Below the pieces are notes generated by a model. The model made no database searches and was not told the origin of the DNA. It saw only the letters and a program-made list of their open reading frames with translations. A program made the translations under genes and the position numbers. This document shows positions 48,622 to 56,731 of a DNA stretch of 56,731 nucleotides, piece after piece. The number at the start of each line of letters is the position of its first letter. Positions within the stretch are counted from its first letter, which is position 1. Source of the stretch: Vreelandella nanhaiensis (GTDB lineage Bacteria > Pseudomonadota > Gammaproteobacteria > Pseudomonadales > Halomonadaceae); contig NZ_RZHF01000024.1 in NCBI RefSeq assembly GCF_003990185.1, positions 1-56,731 of the forward strand. The letters are read 5' to 3'.

Positions 48622-48706
48622 TCAATATCCCAACAATAAGTGGCTTATGGCGTGCAGTATCGCATATCTACTTAGCCGCAGCTTTCAAACCATCAACGCA
48701 AAGGCA

Positions 48707-49915
48707 TCAACTATCCAGGCGCTCGATTACTGTCGCGATACCTTGGCCAACGCCAATGCACATGGTGACCAGCGCATAGCGCCCGCCGGTGGCTTCTAAC
48801 TGGCGCAGTGCGGTCAGCACCAGACGTGCCCCGGAAGCACCCAGCGGATGGCCAATGGCGATAGCGCCGCCGTTGGCATTCAAACGGGTGTCATCTTGCG
48901 AGAGGCCAAGCTGTTGGACGCAGCCAAGTACCTGCACGGCAAATGCTTCGTTGATTTCAATGACATCCATTTGTGCAAGGGAAAGGCCGGCGCGTGCCAG
49001 CGCCTTTTGCGAGGCGGGTACTGGACCTAGACCCATGACGCGCGGCGCGACGCCGGCAACGGCGCTGGCCACGATACGCGCGCGAGGGGCCACACCCGCA
49101 CGTTCACCGGCGGCCTGGGTGCCCACAATCAGGGCGGCGGCGCCATCGTTCAGGCCCGAGGCATTCCCGGCGGTAACAACACCACCCTCAAACAGCGCGC
49201 CTAGCTTGGCCAGCTTGTCTTCTGTGCTCTGCGGGCGAGGATGCTCGTCTTTATCAACCAATAAAGGCGGCTGTTTACGCCCTTGAGGAACCTCAACGCC
49301 AAACATCTCACCCTCATAAAAACCGGACGCCAGTGCCTTGGCATAGCGCGTCTGAGACCGGGCTGCAAAGGCGTCGCTGGCCTCACGGCCAATGTTCAGA
49401 TCGAGGGCAATGTTGTCAGCCGTTTCCGGCATGCTGTGGCTACCGTACTCTTTGGCAATCCATGGGTTGGGAAAACGTGAGCCGATAACCGTATCATACA
49501 TGACTTGGTTACGGGCATAGGGGGAATCTGCCTTGCCGAGTACATAGGGCGCACGCGACATGGATTCCACGCCGCCCGCCAGGAAAAGTTCGCCTTCGCC
49601 TAACCGGGCCGCACGGGCAGCATCCATCATCGCCGCAAGGCCGCTGCCACACAGGCGATTAACGGTTTGCCCTGCTACATCAATGGGTAAACCTGCCAGT
49701 AGCGCAGCGTGACGGGCCACGTTACGCGAGTCTTCTCCTGCCTGGTTCGTGCAGCCTGCCAGCACCTCTTCATAGCTTTCTGGCGCGAAAGGATTACGCG
49801 CTACCAGCGCTTTTAACGTCAGGCCCAGCAATTCATCAGGTCGAATGGCTGCCAAACTCCCACCGTGGCGCCCAAAGGGAGTACGTAAGCCGTCGTAAAT
49901 GTAGGCGTCTTGCAT
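48707..49915 (-). CDS. acetyl-CoA C-acyltransferase (3-oxoadipyl-CoA thiolase-like)
   Basis: This 402-residue thiolase has the nucleophile Cys in NRLCGSGLAA (about residue 90), the catalytic His in GHPLGASGAR and a second Cys in CIGVGQG. Its start and the segment LAGCTNQAGEDSRNVAR resemble PcaF/PaaJ thiolases acting on 3-oxoadipyl-CoA. A general beta-ketothiolase remains possible. It lies 57 bp after the 3-hydroxyacyl-CoA dehydrogenase gene, and the two are probably co-transcribed. Confidence 0.9.
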   Translation of the reverse strand: MQDAYIYDGLRTPFGRHGGSLAAIRPDELLGLTLKALVARNPFAPESYEEVLAGCTNQAGEDSRNVARHAALLAGLPIDVAGQTVNRLCGSGLAAMMDAARAARLGEGELFLAGGVESMSRAPYVLGKADSPYARNQVMYDTVIGSRFPNPWIAKEYGSHSMPETADNIALDLNIGREASDAFAARSQTRYAKALASGFYEGEMFGVEVPQGRKQPPLLVDKDEHPRPQSTEDKLAKLGALFEGGVVTAGNASGLNDGAAALIVGTQAAGERAGVAPRARIVASAVAGVAPRVMGLGPVPASQKALARAGLSLAQMDVIEINEAFAVQVLGCVQQLGLSQDDTRLNANGGAIAIGHPLGASGARLVLTALRQLEATGGRYALVTMCIGVGQGIATVIERLDS

Positions 49916-49972
49916 GTGGATTCTCCAGATTAGTGTTTGTTCTTATGCGCAGTAGATCTTGCCCGTCATATT

Positions 49973-51496
49973 TCAAGCCACGGTCAAGGGCATGTGCAGT
50001 GCGGCACGGCGGCGCAGCCAGGGGCTGGGGCGATAACGCGGGTCGCCAGTGGCCTCAAGCAGGTTGTTGAGGATAGTCATGATGCGCGTGGTGCCGTAAT
50101 GGTCACCCATGCGCAGCGGGCCGAAGGGATAACCCAAGCCAAGCTCAACGGCCCGGTCGATAGTGGCCGGGTCAGCTACCCCTTGCTGGGCAATATCGGC
50201 ACCCACGTTGACGATGCTGGCAATAACCCGCTGAAGAACAAAACCATTGCTGTCCTGTAGGCGGCTTACCGGCGTGCCGTCGTGATGAAGCAGGCTACAA
50301 GCGGCATCAACGATATGGGATTGAGTCAGCGGGGTTGCCATCAGGCTGCGGCGTTTATCAAGCCCGGCCAGCATGTCGACAGCTACGCACTGCTTGGCAT
50401 CCAGCTTCTGGCGTAGTGCGCAGGTAGTGGCATCTTCACCGAAGGGGGTAAGCAGGCAAAGTGCTTGGTCAGTAGGCCTTGCGCCAGTCTCCAGAGGCCA
50501 ACCCGCCGCGTTTACCAACGCAGCCAGTGCATCAGCACTTTCGGGGTCTTCCCGACTGATCCATACCGGGCAAGGAGATGCTGGGACAATGGCCGGCTCC
50601 TCCGGTATCTGCTGCTGGCCTTCAATATAGCGATAAAAGCCTTCGCCGGTTTTGCGGCCCAGCAGGCCCGCAGCCAAACGTTGGCGTGTCAAGGGGGAAG
50701 GGCGAAAGCGCGGCTCTTCATAATACTGCTGGTATACCGACTCCATTACCGCATGAGATACATCCAGGCCGGTGAGATCCAGCAAGGTAAATGGCCCCAT
50801 TCGAAATCCGCCCTGATCCACCATGATCCGGTCAATGGTGGCTGGGTTTGTCACACTTTCACCTAAAATGCGCAGGGCTTCAGTGCCGAAGGCGCGACCG
50901 GCATGGTTGACCAGAAATCCCGGTGTATCGGTTGCCTGGGCCGTAAAATGCCCCATGGCCTTGCCTAGGGCATTAACTCGCTGGACAACCTCATTTGAAG
51001 TACGCAGCCCAGGAATCACTTCCGCGATTTTCATGAGCGGCACAGGGTTGAAAAAGTGAAACCCAATGACCCGTTCTGGGTATTGGCAGGCGGCAGCAAT
51101 GGCAGTTACCGACAGCGATGACGTGTTGGTGGCTAACACGGCCTGCTGACTGACGATAGCTTCCAGGTCGCTGAAAAGGCCCTGCTTGGCTTCCAGCCTT
51201 TCGACAATAGCTTCAATGACGATATCGCAGGGAGCGAGTGCGCTTAGCTCATCTGCCTTTATCAGTCGCTCACTATATTGGCTGGCCTGCTGAGTAGTAA
51301 TGCGCTGCTTGTCAGCGCTTCTTTGCCATAAGCCGTTAACAAAGGCTCTGGCTTCCTCCACGGCACCTTCTTTTACATCGAAGAGCATGACATCAAGGCC
51401 TGCCTGGGCCGCCAGCTGAGCGATGCCACGCCCCATGGCGCCAGTGCCGACAATACCCAGCGTGGTGAATGGGGAAGGGGTTGACGTGTTAGTCAT
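49973..51496 (-). CDS. 3-hydroxyacyl-CoA dehydrogenase (PaaH/PaaC-like)
   Basis: This 507-residue NAD-dependent enzyme has a Rossmann domain (GIVGTGAMGRGIAQLA, residues 13-28) and the conserved IGFHFFNPVPLMKI and DTPGFLVNHAGRAF. Two C-terminal dehydrogenase helical domains follow, giving the long form seen in PaaH-type enzymes and not in FadB. PaaH acts on 3-hydroxyadipyl-CoA, but the substrate here is not proven. AGGA lies 9 nt before the ATG. It is divergent from an acyl-CoA dehydrogenase, with a TGCAAAA palindrome between. Confidence 0.9.
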   Translation of the reverse strand: MTNTSTPSPFTTLGIVGTGAMGRGIAQLAAQAGLDVMLFDVKEGAVEEARAFVNGLWQRSADKQRITTQQASQYSERLIKADELSALAPCDIVIEAIVERLEAKQGLFSDLEAIVSQQAVLATNTSSLSVTAIAAACQYPERVIGFHFFNPVPLMKIAEVIPGLRTSNEVVQRVNALGKAMGHFTAQATDTPGFLVNHAGRAFGTEALRILGESVTNPATIDRIMVDQGGFRMGPFTLLDLTGLDVSHAVMESVYQQYYEEPRFRPSPLTRQRLAAGLLGRKTGEGFYRYIEGQQQIPEEPAIVPASPCPVWISREDPESADALAALVNAAGWPLETGARPTDQALCLLTPFGEDATTCALRQKLDAKQCVAVDMLAGLDKRRSLMATPLTQSHIVDAACSLLHHDGTPVSRLQDSNGFVLQRVIASIVNVGADIAQQGVADPATIDRAVELGLGYPFGPLRMGDHYGTTRIMTILNNLLEATGDPRYRPSPWLRRRAALHMPLTVA

Positions 51497-51540
51497 AGGC
51501 CAAATCCTTTCTCAAAAGTAACGGTTGTTTTAGTTTATAG

Positions 51541-51596
51541 TTTTGCAATGCAAAATAGCATTTCGTTTATTGACTGCCATCCTAGGCTATGCAAAA
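51541..51596. promoter_or_regulatory. TGCAAAA palindrome and half-site between HAD and acyl-CoA dehydrogenase genes
   Basis: TTTTGCAATGCAAAA (51541-51555) is a perfect 7-1-7 palindrome, and a further CTATGCAAAA lies at 51587-51596. On the minus strand a TATAAA (51539-51534) abuts the palindrome, so a bound protein would sit in the -35/-10 spacer of the dehydrogenase promoter. The same half-site recurs upstream of etfB. The regulator is unknown; the IclR protein at 47800-48621 is one candidate. Confidence 0.55.
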
Positions 51597-51732
51597 GTGC
51601 CTGACAAGCAATGTGGGCGTTAATTCCGCATGGCGAAATCAATTGCTCATGCCACTGTTAACGCTACTTGGTAGCCCTTTTTATTAAGCTCTACTTCTAA
51701 CGATAAGAATTTTTTTACCGCCAGGAGCCGTC

Positions 51733-52884
51733 ATGATTCGTGATCCCGAACTGATTAATCAGCTTGTCGATACTATCGCCCGTTTTGTTCGTGAACGTCT
51801 AATTCCCAACGAGGCGCGTCTGGCTGAAGAGGATGCGGTGCCACCAGAACTGCTTGCGGAAATGAAAGAGATGGGGCTGTTCGGTCTATCGATCCCGGAA
51901 GCCTATGGTGGCCTTGGACTGACCATGGAGGAAGAGGCGCTGGTGGCGATGGAAATTGGTAAAACGTCGCCTGCTTTTCGTTCTGTATTTGGTACCAATA
52001 ACGGTATTGGTGCTCAGGGCATTTTGATTGATGGCACCGAGGAGCAAAAAGCCAGATACGTCCCCCGCTTGGCGACGGGCGAGATCCTTAGCTCATTTTG
52101 TCTCACTGAGCCGGATTCAGGCTCTGATGCTGCCAGCCTGCGTACTACCGCTGTGCGCGATGGTGATCACTATATCTTGAACGGGACCAAACGCTATATT
52201 ACCAACGGGCCTGAAGCCGACCTGTTTACCGTAATGGCACGCACTAACCCGGAAAACAAAGGCGCAGGCGGCATATCCGCGTTTATTGTCGAGGGGAATA
52301 CGCCCGGTTTAATACGTGGCCCGGCAGACAATAAAATGGGTCAGAAGGGCGCACACACCTGCGATATCATTTTTGATAACTGTCGTGTACCTGCCGAGAA
52401 TATTATTGGCGGCAAAGAGGGCCAGGGCTTCAAAACGGCCATGAAAGTGTTGGATCGAGGGCGGCTGCATATTTCGGCAGTATGCGTCGGGGTGGCCGAG
52501 CGCCTGGTAGAAGAGTCGCTGCGCTATACCATGGAACGTAAGCAGTTTGGTGCCGCGCTTGCTGAGCACCAGCTGGTTCAGGCGATGCTGGCCGATAGTA
52601 AGACCGAAGCCTATGCGGGCAGGGCCATGGTGATGGATGCCGCACGGCGCAAGGATGATGGCGAAAACGTCTCGACACTGGCTTCTTGCTGCAAGTTGTT
52701 CTGTTCTGAAATGGTAGGCCGTGTAGCTGACCGCGCCGTGCAGGTTCATGGGGGAGCAGGCTACATGTCTGAATACGCGGTGGAGCGCTTCTACCGCGAT
52801 GTGCGGTTATTCCGTATCTACGAAGGTACCACGCAAATTCAACAGCTGGTGATCGCCCGTAATATGGTGCGGGAGGCATCCTGA
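51733..52884 (+). CDS. acyl-CoA dehydrogenase
   Basis: This 383-residue FAD enzyme introduces the alpha-beta double bond in acyl-CoA and passes electrons to ETF. Family motifs are FCLTEPDSGSDAASLRTTA, KMGQKGAHTCDI and YTMERKQFG, with a catalytic Glu364 in RIYEGTTQIQQ. AGGAG precedes the ATG. It overlaps the ligase start by one base, so it heads a coupled four-gene unit. Chain-length preference is not readable. The etfB gene lies at the right end of the window. Confidence 0.94.
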   Translation: MIRDPELINQLVDTIARFVRERLIPNEARLAEEDAVPPELLAEMKEMGLFGLSIPEAYGGLGLTMEEEALVAMEIGKTSPAFRSVFGTNNGIGAQGILIDGTEEQKARYVPRLATGEILSSFCLTEPDSGSDAASLRTTAVRDGDHYILNGTKRYITNGPEADLFTVMARTNPENKGAGGISAFIVEGNTPGLIRGPADNKMGQKGAHTCDIIFDNCRVPAENIIGGKEGQGFKTAMKVLDRGRLHISAVCVGVAERLVEESLRYTMERKQFGAALAEHQLVQAMLADSKTEAYAGRAMVMDAARRKDDGENVSTLASCCKLFCSEMVGRVADRAVQVHGGAGYMSEYAVERFYRDVRLFRIYEGTTQIQQLVIARNMVREAS

Positions 52885-54485
52885 TGGCTTTGTCGGTACC
52901 TTATCAAGCGCCGGATGAGCAGATTTTTGGGCGTCTCGCCAGTGAGCTGGTGGCAGAAATTCCTGATCGACTGAGCACACGCGTGCTTGAGAACGCACAA
53001 CGCTTGGCTGACCATTCAGCGATTGTGGATGGCGATGTACGCTGGAGCTACGCTGAGCTTGGGCATGAGATAAAAGCTGCCTGTCGCTGGCTTGCCGAAT
53101 TGGGTATTCGCCCAGGCGACCGCATCATGACCGTAGGTGAAAACTGTCGGGCTTTAGTGGTTTTGCTGCTCGCGGCCAGCGAAATGGACGTATGGGTGGC
53201 TATCGTCAACTCGCGGTTATCGGCACAAGAAGTCGACCTTATCCAAAACAATTGCCTGCCAAAGCGCGTTTTTTATACCTGTGAAGCCTCCCCCGAGTCA
53301 TGTCAGCATGCCGAACGACACGCTGCTGATCGCTATCAGCATCCTCAGCTGGGTGGGCTTGCGATTTCACCGCTGTATGACAGCGATCCAGAGCCGGTTT
53401 GTGCAAGCGGTGCCGAGCAAGTAGCGGCGATGATCTATACCTCGGGGACAACCGGCACGCCCAAGGGCGTCATGCTGACCCATCGGGGTATTCTTTATAT
53501 CGCATCTATCTCAGGCGGTATGCGCCATTTGAGCGAGGGGCAGCGTGTTTACGGAGTACTGCCCATGTCCCACGTGTTTGGTCTTTCATCGGTGTGTATG
53601 GGGTCGCTGTATAACGGTGCCTGCCTTTATACCGTGCCGCGTTTTGATGCCGCCCATTTGCTTACCACCTTAAAACAAGAACGAATTACCGTTCTTCAAG
53701 GGGTGCCCGCGATGTATGCCCGTGCGCTGGAATTTTTGAAACGCGAGCGGTGCCCGCTGGAGGCGCCCGAGCTGATTTATATCTCGGCAGGCGGCTCGCC
53801 CTTGGATAGTGACACCAAAACGCGGGTAGAAGCCGCTTTTGGTTTAACACTGCATAATGGCTACGGCTTGACCGAAGCTAGTCCTACCATCAGCCAAACG
53901 CGCATTGATGATCGTCATACCAGCAGCACCGTAGGCCGGGTGCTTCCATTACTGGAGTACCGCCTGGAGCCTCTTGGCGATAGCGGAGCACCGGAGAAGC
54001 CCGGTGATGAAGTGGGCGAGCTGTGGGTGCGCGGGCCTAATATCATGAAAGGTTACTTTCGCCAGCCTGATGCTACCCGAGCCACGCTCACCGATGATGG
54101 TTGGCTCAACACGGGGGATATCGCCAGGCTCGATCATGAAGACCAGCTGTATATTGTCGGGCGTAGCAAGGAGCTGATTATCCGTTCAGGGTTCAATATC
54201 TATCCACCTGACGTTGAAGCGGTCATTAACGAGCACCCCGCGGTCACGCTAACCGCTGTGGTGGGGCGTCAGGTTGCCGGTAATGAGGAAGTCGTGGCGT
54301 TTGTTCAGTGTGAGCCGGGAGTGGAATTGGACATGGCAGAGTTAAAGGCGTTTATTGCCGAACGGCTAGCGCCCTACAAAAGGCCTACCCAAATCGTATT
54401 GATGGACGCGTTACCTTCCACCGCCAGCGGCAAAATACTTAAGGGGCGGCTGCGGGATTTAGCTCAGCAGGAGAAGGCCTTATGA
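52884..54485 (+). CDS. AMP-dependent acyl-CoA synthetase
   Basis: This 533-residue ANL-family enzyme activates a carboxylic acid to its CoA ester. Core motifs are MIYTSGTTGTPKGVMLTH (phosphate loop), NGYGLTEASP and GWLNTGDIARLD. The C-terminal SGKILKGRL carries the Lys needed for adenylation. Its substrate is unknown; coupling to an acyl-CoA dehydrogenase suggests a fatty or branched acid (inference). The stop overlaps the thioesterase start by 4 bp. Confidence 0.92.
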   Translation: MALSVPYQAPDEQIFGRLASELVAEIPDRLSTRVLENAQRLADHSAIVDGDVRWSYAELGHEIKAACRWLAELGIRPGDRIMTVGENCRALVVLLLAASEMDVWVAIVNSRLSAQEVDLIQNNCLPKRVFYTCEASPESCQHAERHAADRYQHPQLGGLAISPLYDSDPEPVCASGAEQVAAMIYTSGTTGTPKGVMLTHRGILYIASISGGMRHLSEGQRVYGVLPMSHVFGLSSVCMGSLYNGACLYTVPRFDAAHLLTTLKQERITVLQGVPAMYARALEFLKRERCPLEAPELIYISAGGSPLDSDTKTRVEAAFGLTLHNGYGLTEASPTISQTRIDDRHTSSTVGRVLPLLEYRLEPLGDSGAPEKPGDEVGELWVRGPNIMKGYFRQPDATRATLTDDGWLNTGDIARLDHEDQLYIVGRSKELIIRSGFNIYPPDVEAVINEHPAVTLTAVVGRQVAGNEEVVAFVQCEPGVELDMAELKAFIAERLAPYKRPTQIVLMDALPSTASGKILKGRLRDLAQQEKAL

Positions 54486-54934
54486 GCCAGGCTGAAAACA
54501 TAGATGTGTTAATGGGTTATCACGACTTGCTGGGTATGCGGGTTGTTGAATGGCAGCCGGACCGCGCCGTTATCGAATTGACGATCGAGCCCAAACACCT
54601 TAATCGTAGTGACAATGTTCACGGTGGGGTCTTGGCCTCCATGTTGGATAGCGCTCTAAGCTTGGCAGGCTTGCACTGCAGCGTCCCTGACAATATCCGT
54701 AAGGGAATGACGCTGTCGTTAACCACCACGTTTGTAGGCCCCGCCCGCAAGGGCGTATTGACGGCCACGGGAACATTACGTGGCGGTGGGCAGAAAACGT
54801 ATATGTCCAGTGGCGAAATAAGAGATGCCCAAGGGAATCTAGTCGCTATTGGAGAAGGTTCATTTCGGCGTCGCAGCGGTAGCGAATCACCTGAAGGAGT
54901 ACCTGAGGAAACATCAGGGGAGCCCGGCGAGTGA
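54482..54934 (+). CDS. hotdog-fold thioesterase, PaaI/YdiI-type
   Basis: This 150-residue protein has the hotdog signature HGGVLASMLDSALSLAG (about residues 48-64) with a conserved Asp. It is expected to hydrolyse acyl-CoA and may release dead-end CoA esters made by the neighbouring ligase. The tail is acidic and low-complexity (EGVPEETSGEPGE). It overlaps both neighbours by 4 bp, so it is fully coupled. Confidence 0.85.
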   Translation: MSQAENIDVLMGYHDLLGMRVVEWQPDRAVIELTIEPKHLNRSDNVHGGVLASMLDSALSLAGLHCSVPDNIRKGMTLSLTTTFVGPARKGVLTATGTLRGGGQKTYMSSGEIRDAQGNLVAIGEGSFRRRSGSESPEGVPEETSGEPGE

Positions 54935-56331
54935 GATTAGCCCGCCTGCGGGTCTCTTTACTGCTGGTCGTTACATGTTCAACGCTTGCCCACCTGGTGA
55001 TAGGCAGTAATCTGGGCCAAGCCATTGGCGTAGGCGCGTTACTGCTTTATCTGCTGACACTTGGCGGGCAGCTGACGACAATGGCCAAAGGCCTACTGTT
55101 TGCAGCCGGGGCGCTAAGCCTGATCGCCCTGTGGCGTGCCCCAATGCCCGCTTTACTGTTATTTGAAGCAGGAAGTCGTTTTGCATTCTTTGCCACCTTT
55201 GTCGTGGCGCTCAGCATGTTGCGTTTACCGGCTTATCGTTCACGCCTGGTGCGCCGCTGTGGGCAATGTATGCTATTGCAGCCTCCAAGCCGCCGCTATC
55301 CTATTTTGTCGCTGGGCTCGGCGCTATTTGGCATCATTCTCAATATCGGCGTGCTTAACCTGTTTGCTGGCATGATCGAAAAGAGTAATACCCTAGAAGC
55401 TGCGCAAGGGCGCACCTGGGTCCGTGAGGCTCGCCAGCGGCGTATGATGCTAGGACTTTTACGAGGCTTTTCGCTGGCGCCGCTGATCTCGCCAATGGGT
55501 ATCGGTGTCGCTGTGGTACTCTCAAGCCTTCCTCAGATTACCTGGCTTGAACTGGCCCCCTATATTCTGGGAGCAGCCGTATTAATTTTTTTGACAGGCT
55601 GGGTCGTTGATTTCCTGACGGGACCACACCCCGCTGCCGGTAGGCGCAGGGCGTTATCTCTTTCCCCTTTTCCATCACTGCAGCCGTTGGCACAGTTCAG
55701 TGGGCTGCTGTTTGGCATCGTCACACTGGTCTTTTTCATTGCTTGGTTATTAACGTTGCGCTTGCCTATCGCAGCGCTATTAGGCGCGCCCCTAGGGGCA
55801 CTTATCTGGCTTGCCTGGCAGCGACGTCGGCTTGGTTATGCAGGGGTGCCTGCTGCCATTAGCGCCGTGCACCGTCAGTTACCATGGCTGCTTTCTCCAA
55901 GTGCCAATGAAATTGTGGTGCTGGGAGCGGCAGGTTACCTCGGGCATTTATGTGTCGGCCTGATGGATGTTCATCAGTTGGCACCTTTATTGAGCATTCT
56001 GAATCAGTGGGGGGCATTCAACGCTGTTATCGCCATGCTTATGGTCGTGGGGCTGGCCCAGCTAGGCATTAATCCCATCGTCACGGTTACCTTGCTCGTG
56101 GGCTTGCTGCCTTCTTTAGCTATTGAAGGGCTTTCGCCGCCAATGATCGGTGCTTCATTAATGGTGGGATGGGCGCTGGCGTTAATGTCATCGCCGATGA
56201 CGGCTTCCATGCTGATCCTTTCGCGGTTTACAGGCGTGTCGGCTACACACATAGGCTATCGCTGGAACGGAAAATTTCTAACGGCCGCCATTCCCATATT
56301 AGCCATGTGGTTTATTTGGTCACCTTTTTAG
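54931..56331 (+). CDS. multi-spanning transporter-like membrane protein, function unknown
   Basis: This 466-residue hydrophobic protein has roughly 11-13 membrane helices. Two similar segments, SLAPLISPMGIGVAVVLSS (near residue 180) and LALMSSPMTASMLILSR (near 420), sit in the two halves. This recalls the paired re-entrant helix hairpins of ion-transporter superfamily carriers, so an anion or carboxylate transporter is plausible (inference). The start is GTG at 54931, overlapping the thioesterase stop. Its coupling to a ligase and dehydrogenase suggests uptake of the acid that the ligase activates. I do not recognise a named family. Confidence 0.7.
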   Translation: MRLARLRVSLLLVVTCSTLAHLVIGSNLGQAIGVGALLLYLLTLGGQLTTMAKGLLFAAGALSLIALWRAPMPALLLFEAGSRFAFFATFVVALSMLRLPAYRSRLVRRCGQCMLLQPPSRRYPILSLGSALFGIILNIGVLNLFAGMIEKSNTLEAAQGRTWVREARQRRMMLGLLRGFSLAPLISPMGIGVAVVLSSLPQITWLELAPYILGAAVLIFLTGWVVDFLTGPHPAAGRRRALSLSPFPSLQPLAQFSGLLFGIVTLVFFIAWLLTLRLPIAALLGAPLGALIWLAWQRRRLGYAGVPAAISAVHRQLPWLLSPSANEIVVLGAAGYLGHLCVGLMDVHQLAPLLSILNQWGAFNAVIAMLMVVGLAQLGINPIVTVTLLVGLLPSLAIEGLSPPMIGASLMVGWALALMSSPMTASMLILSRFTGVSATHIGYRWNGKFLTAAIPILAMWFIWSPF

Positions 56332-56409
56332 TTTGCGGCAAGACTGAGCAAACACTTGATTTACACTGAACAATTTTTTAAGGTGTTTATATATTGAAAT
56401 GAAGTTTCG

Positions 56410-56449
56410 CTATGCAAAATAAATATTATTTTGCAGCATAAACTATGCA
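56410..56449. promoter_or_regulatory. TGCAAAA palindrome upstream of etfB
   Basis: TGCAAAATAA (56413-56422) and TTATTTTGCA (56426-56435) are perfect 10-bp arms around ATA. CTATGCA recurs at 56443-56449. TTGAAA at 56394-56399 could be a -35 with the -10 inside the palindrome. The half-site is the same as in the 51541-51596 region, though the arms point the opposite way. Confidence 0.55.
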
Positions 56450-56507
56450 GCGTAAGCCGAACCAGCCGCTTGCATAACATGCGGCTGTGAAAAAGGAGTA
56501 TGTCTCT

Positions 56508-56731
56508 ATGAAAATTCTTGTCGCGGTTAAACGCGTCATCGATTACAACGTCAAGATTCGCGTCAAGGCGGATCACTCCGACGTTGACCTGACCAACGTC
56601 AAAATGGCCATGAACCCCTTCTGCGAAATCGCCGTGGAAGAAGCCGTGCGCCTGAAAGAGAAGGGCGTGGCCACCGAAGTCGTTGCGGTCACCATTGGCC
56701 CTAAAGCGGCCCAGGAACAGCTGCGTACCGC
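56508..56731 (+). CDS. etfB: electron transfer flavoprotein beta subunit (partial)
   Basis: The first 74 codons are present and the gene runs off the window end. The translation starts [19 protein letters not shown] and contains [17 protein letters not shown], both typical of EtfB. The start at 56508 has AAGGAG 9 nt upstream. ETF accepts electrons from acyl-CoA dehydrogenases, so its position just after an acyl-CoA dehydrogenase operon is meaningful. etfA probably follows outside the window. Confidence 0.95.
   Translation, partial: MKILVAVKRVIDYNVKIRVKADHSDVDLTNVKMAMNPFCEIAVEEAVRLKEKGVATEVVAVTIGPKAAQEQLRT

Overview
The window looks like ordinary chromosome of a gammaproteobacterium. A Halomonas-like member of the Halomonadaceae is the best guess (inference). 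The basis is moderate GC, an infC-rpmI-rplT-pheST-ihfA cluster, a tig-clpPX-lon-hupB-ppiD cluster, and an osmoprotectant ABC transporter of the OsmF/YehZYXW type. I see no insertion sequences, prophage, CRISPR array or tRNA genes. The 5S gene at the left edge marks the end of an rRNA operon.

Layout. 1-240: 5S rRNA and terminators. 309-6354 (minus strand): a tightly coupled purine-salvage/catabolism operon, xdhA-xdhB-xdhC-guaD (guanine to xanthine to urate). It is divergent from a TetR-family gene, and a palindrome resembling the RutR operator lies between them. 7214-13003: helicase hrpB (overlapping the tetR gene), a small lipoprotein, heme A synthase, a DUF2489 protein and an OmpA-like lipoprotein with calcium-binding-type repeats. 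13218-20325: thrS, infC (read here with an AUC start), rpmI, rplT, pheS, pheT, ihfA. 20571-21404: a MioC-like flavodoxin and a small membrane protein. 21606-30024: trigger factor, ClpP, ClpX, Lon, HU and PpiD, the proteostasis cluster, preceded by a good sigma-32 promoter match. 30148-34683: lpxH and ppiB (minus strand), then glnS and cysS (plus strand). 34789-38625: osmoprotectant ABC transporter.

38872-44194: branched-chain 2-oxoacid dehydrogenase E1-alpha, E1-beta and E2, followed 5 bp later by a 619-residue eukaryotic-like protein kinase with intact catalytic residues. 44181-47719 (minus strand): a Mla/MCE lipid-transport system (permease with fused STAS domain, ATPase, MCE protein, PqiC-like lipoprotein). 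47800-51496 (minus strand): IclR regulator, thiolase and 3-hydroxyacyl-CoA dehydrogenase. These are divergent from 51733-56331: acyl-CoA dehydrogenase, acyl-CoA ligase, hotdog thioesterase and an unrecognised 466-residue transporter-like membrane protein, all translationally coupled. The window ends inside etfB. TGCAAAA half-sites arranged as palindromes occur both in the HAD/ACAD divergent region and upstream of etfB. This suggests shared control of the dehydrogenase and its electron acceptor.

The observations most worth pursuing are the kinase coupled to the branched-chain dehydrogenase operon, the shared TGCAAAA palindromes with the unknown transporter-like protein, and the RutR-like operator at the xanthine dehydrogenase operon. 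Most of the remaining content is conserved housekeeping.
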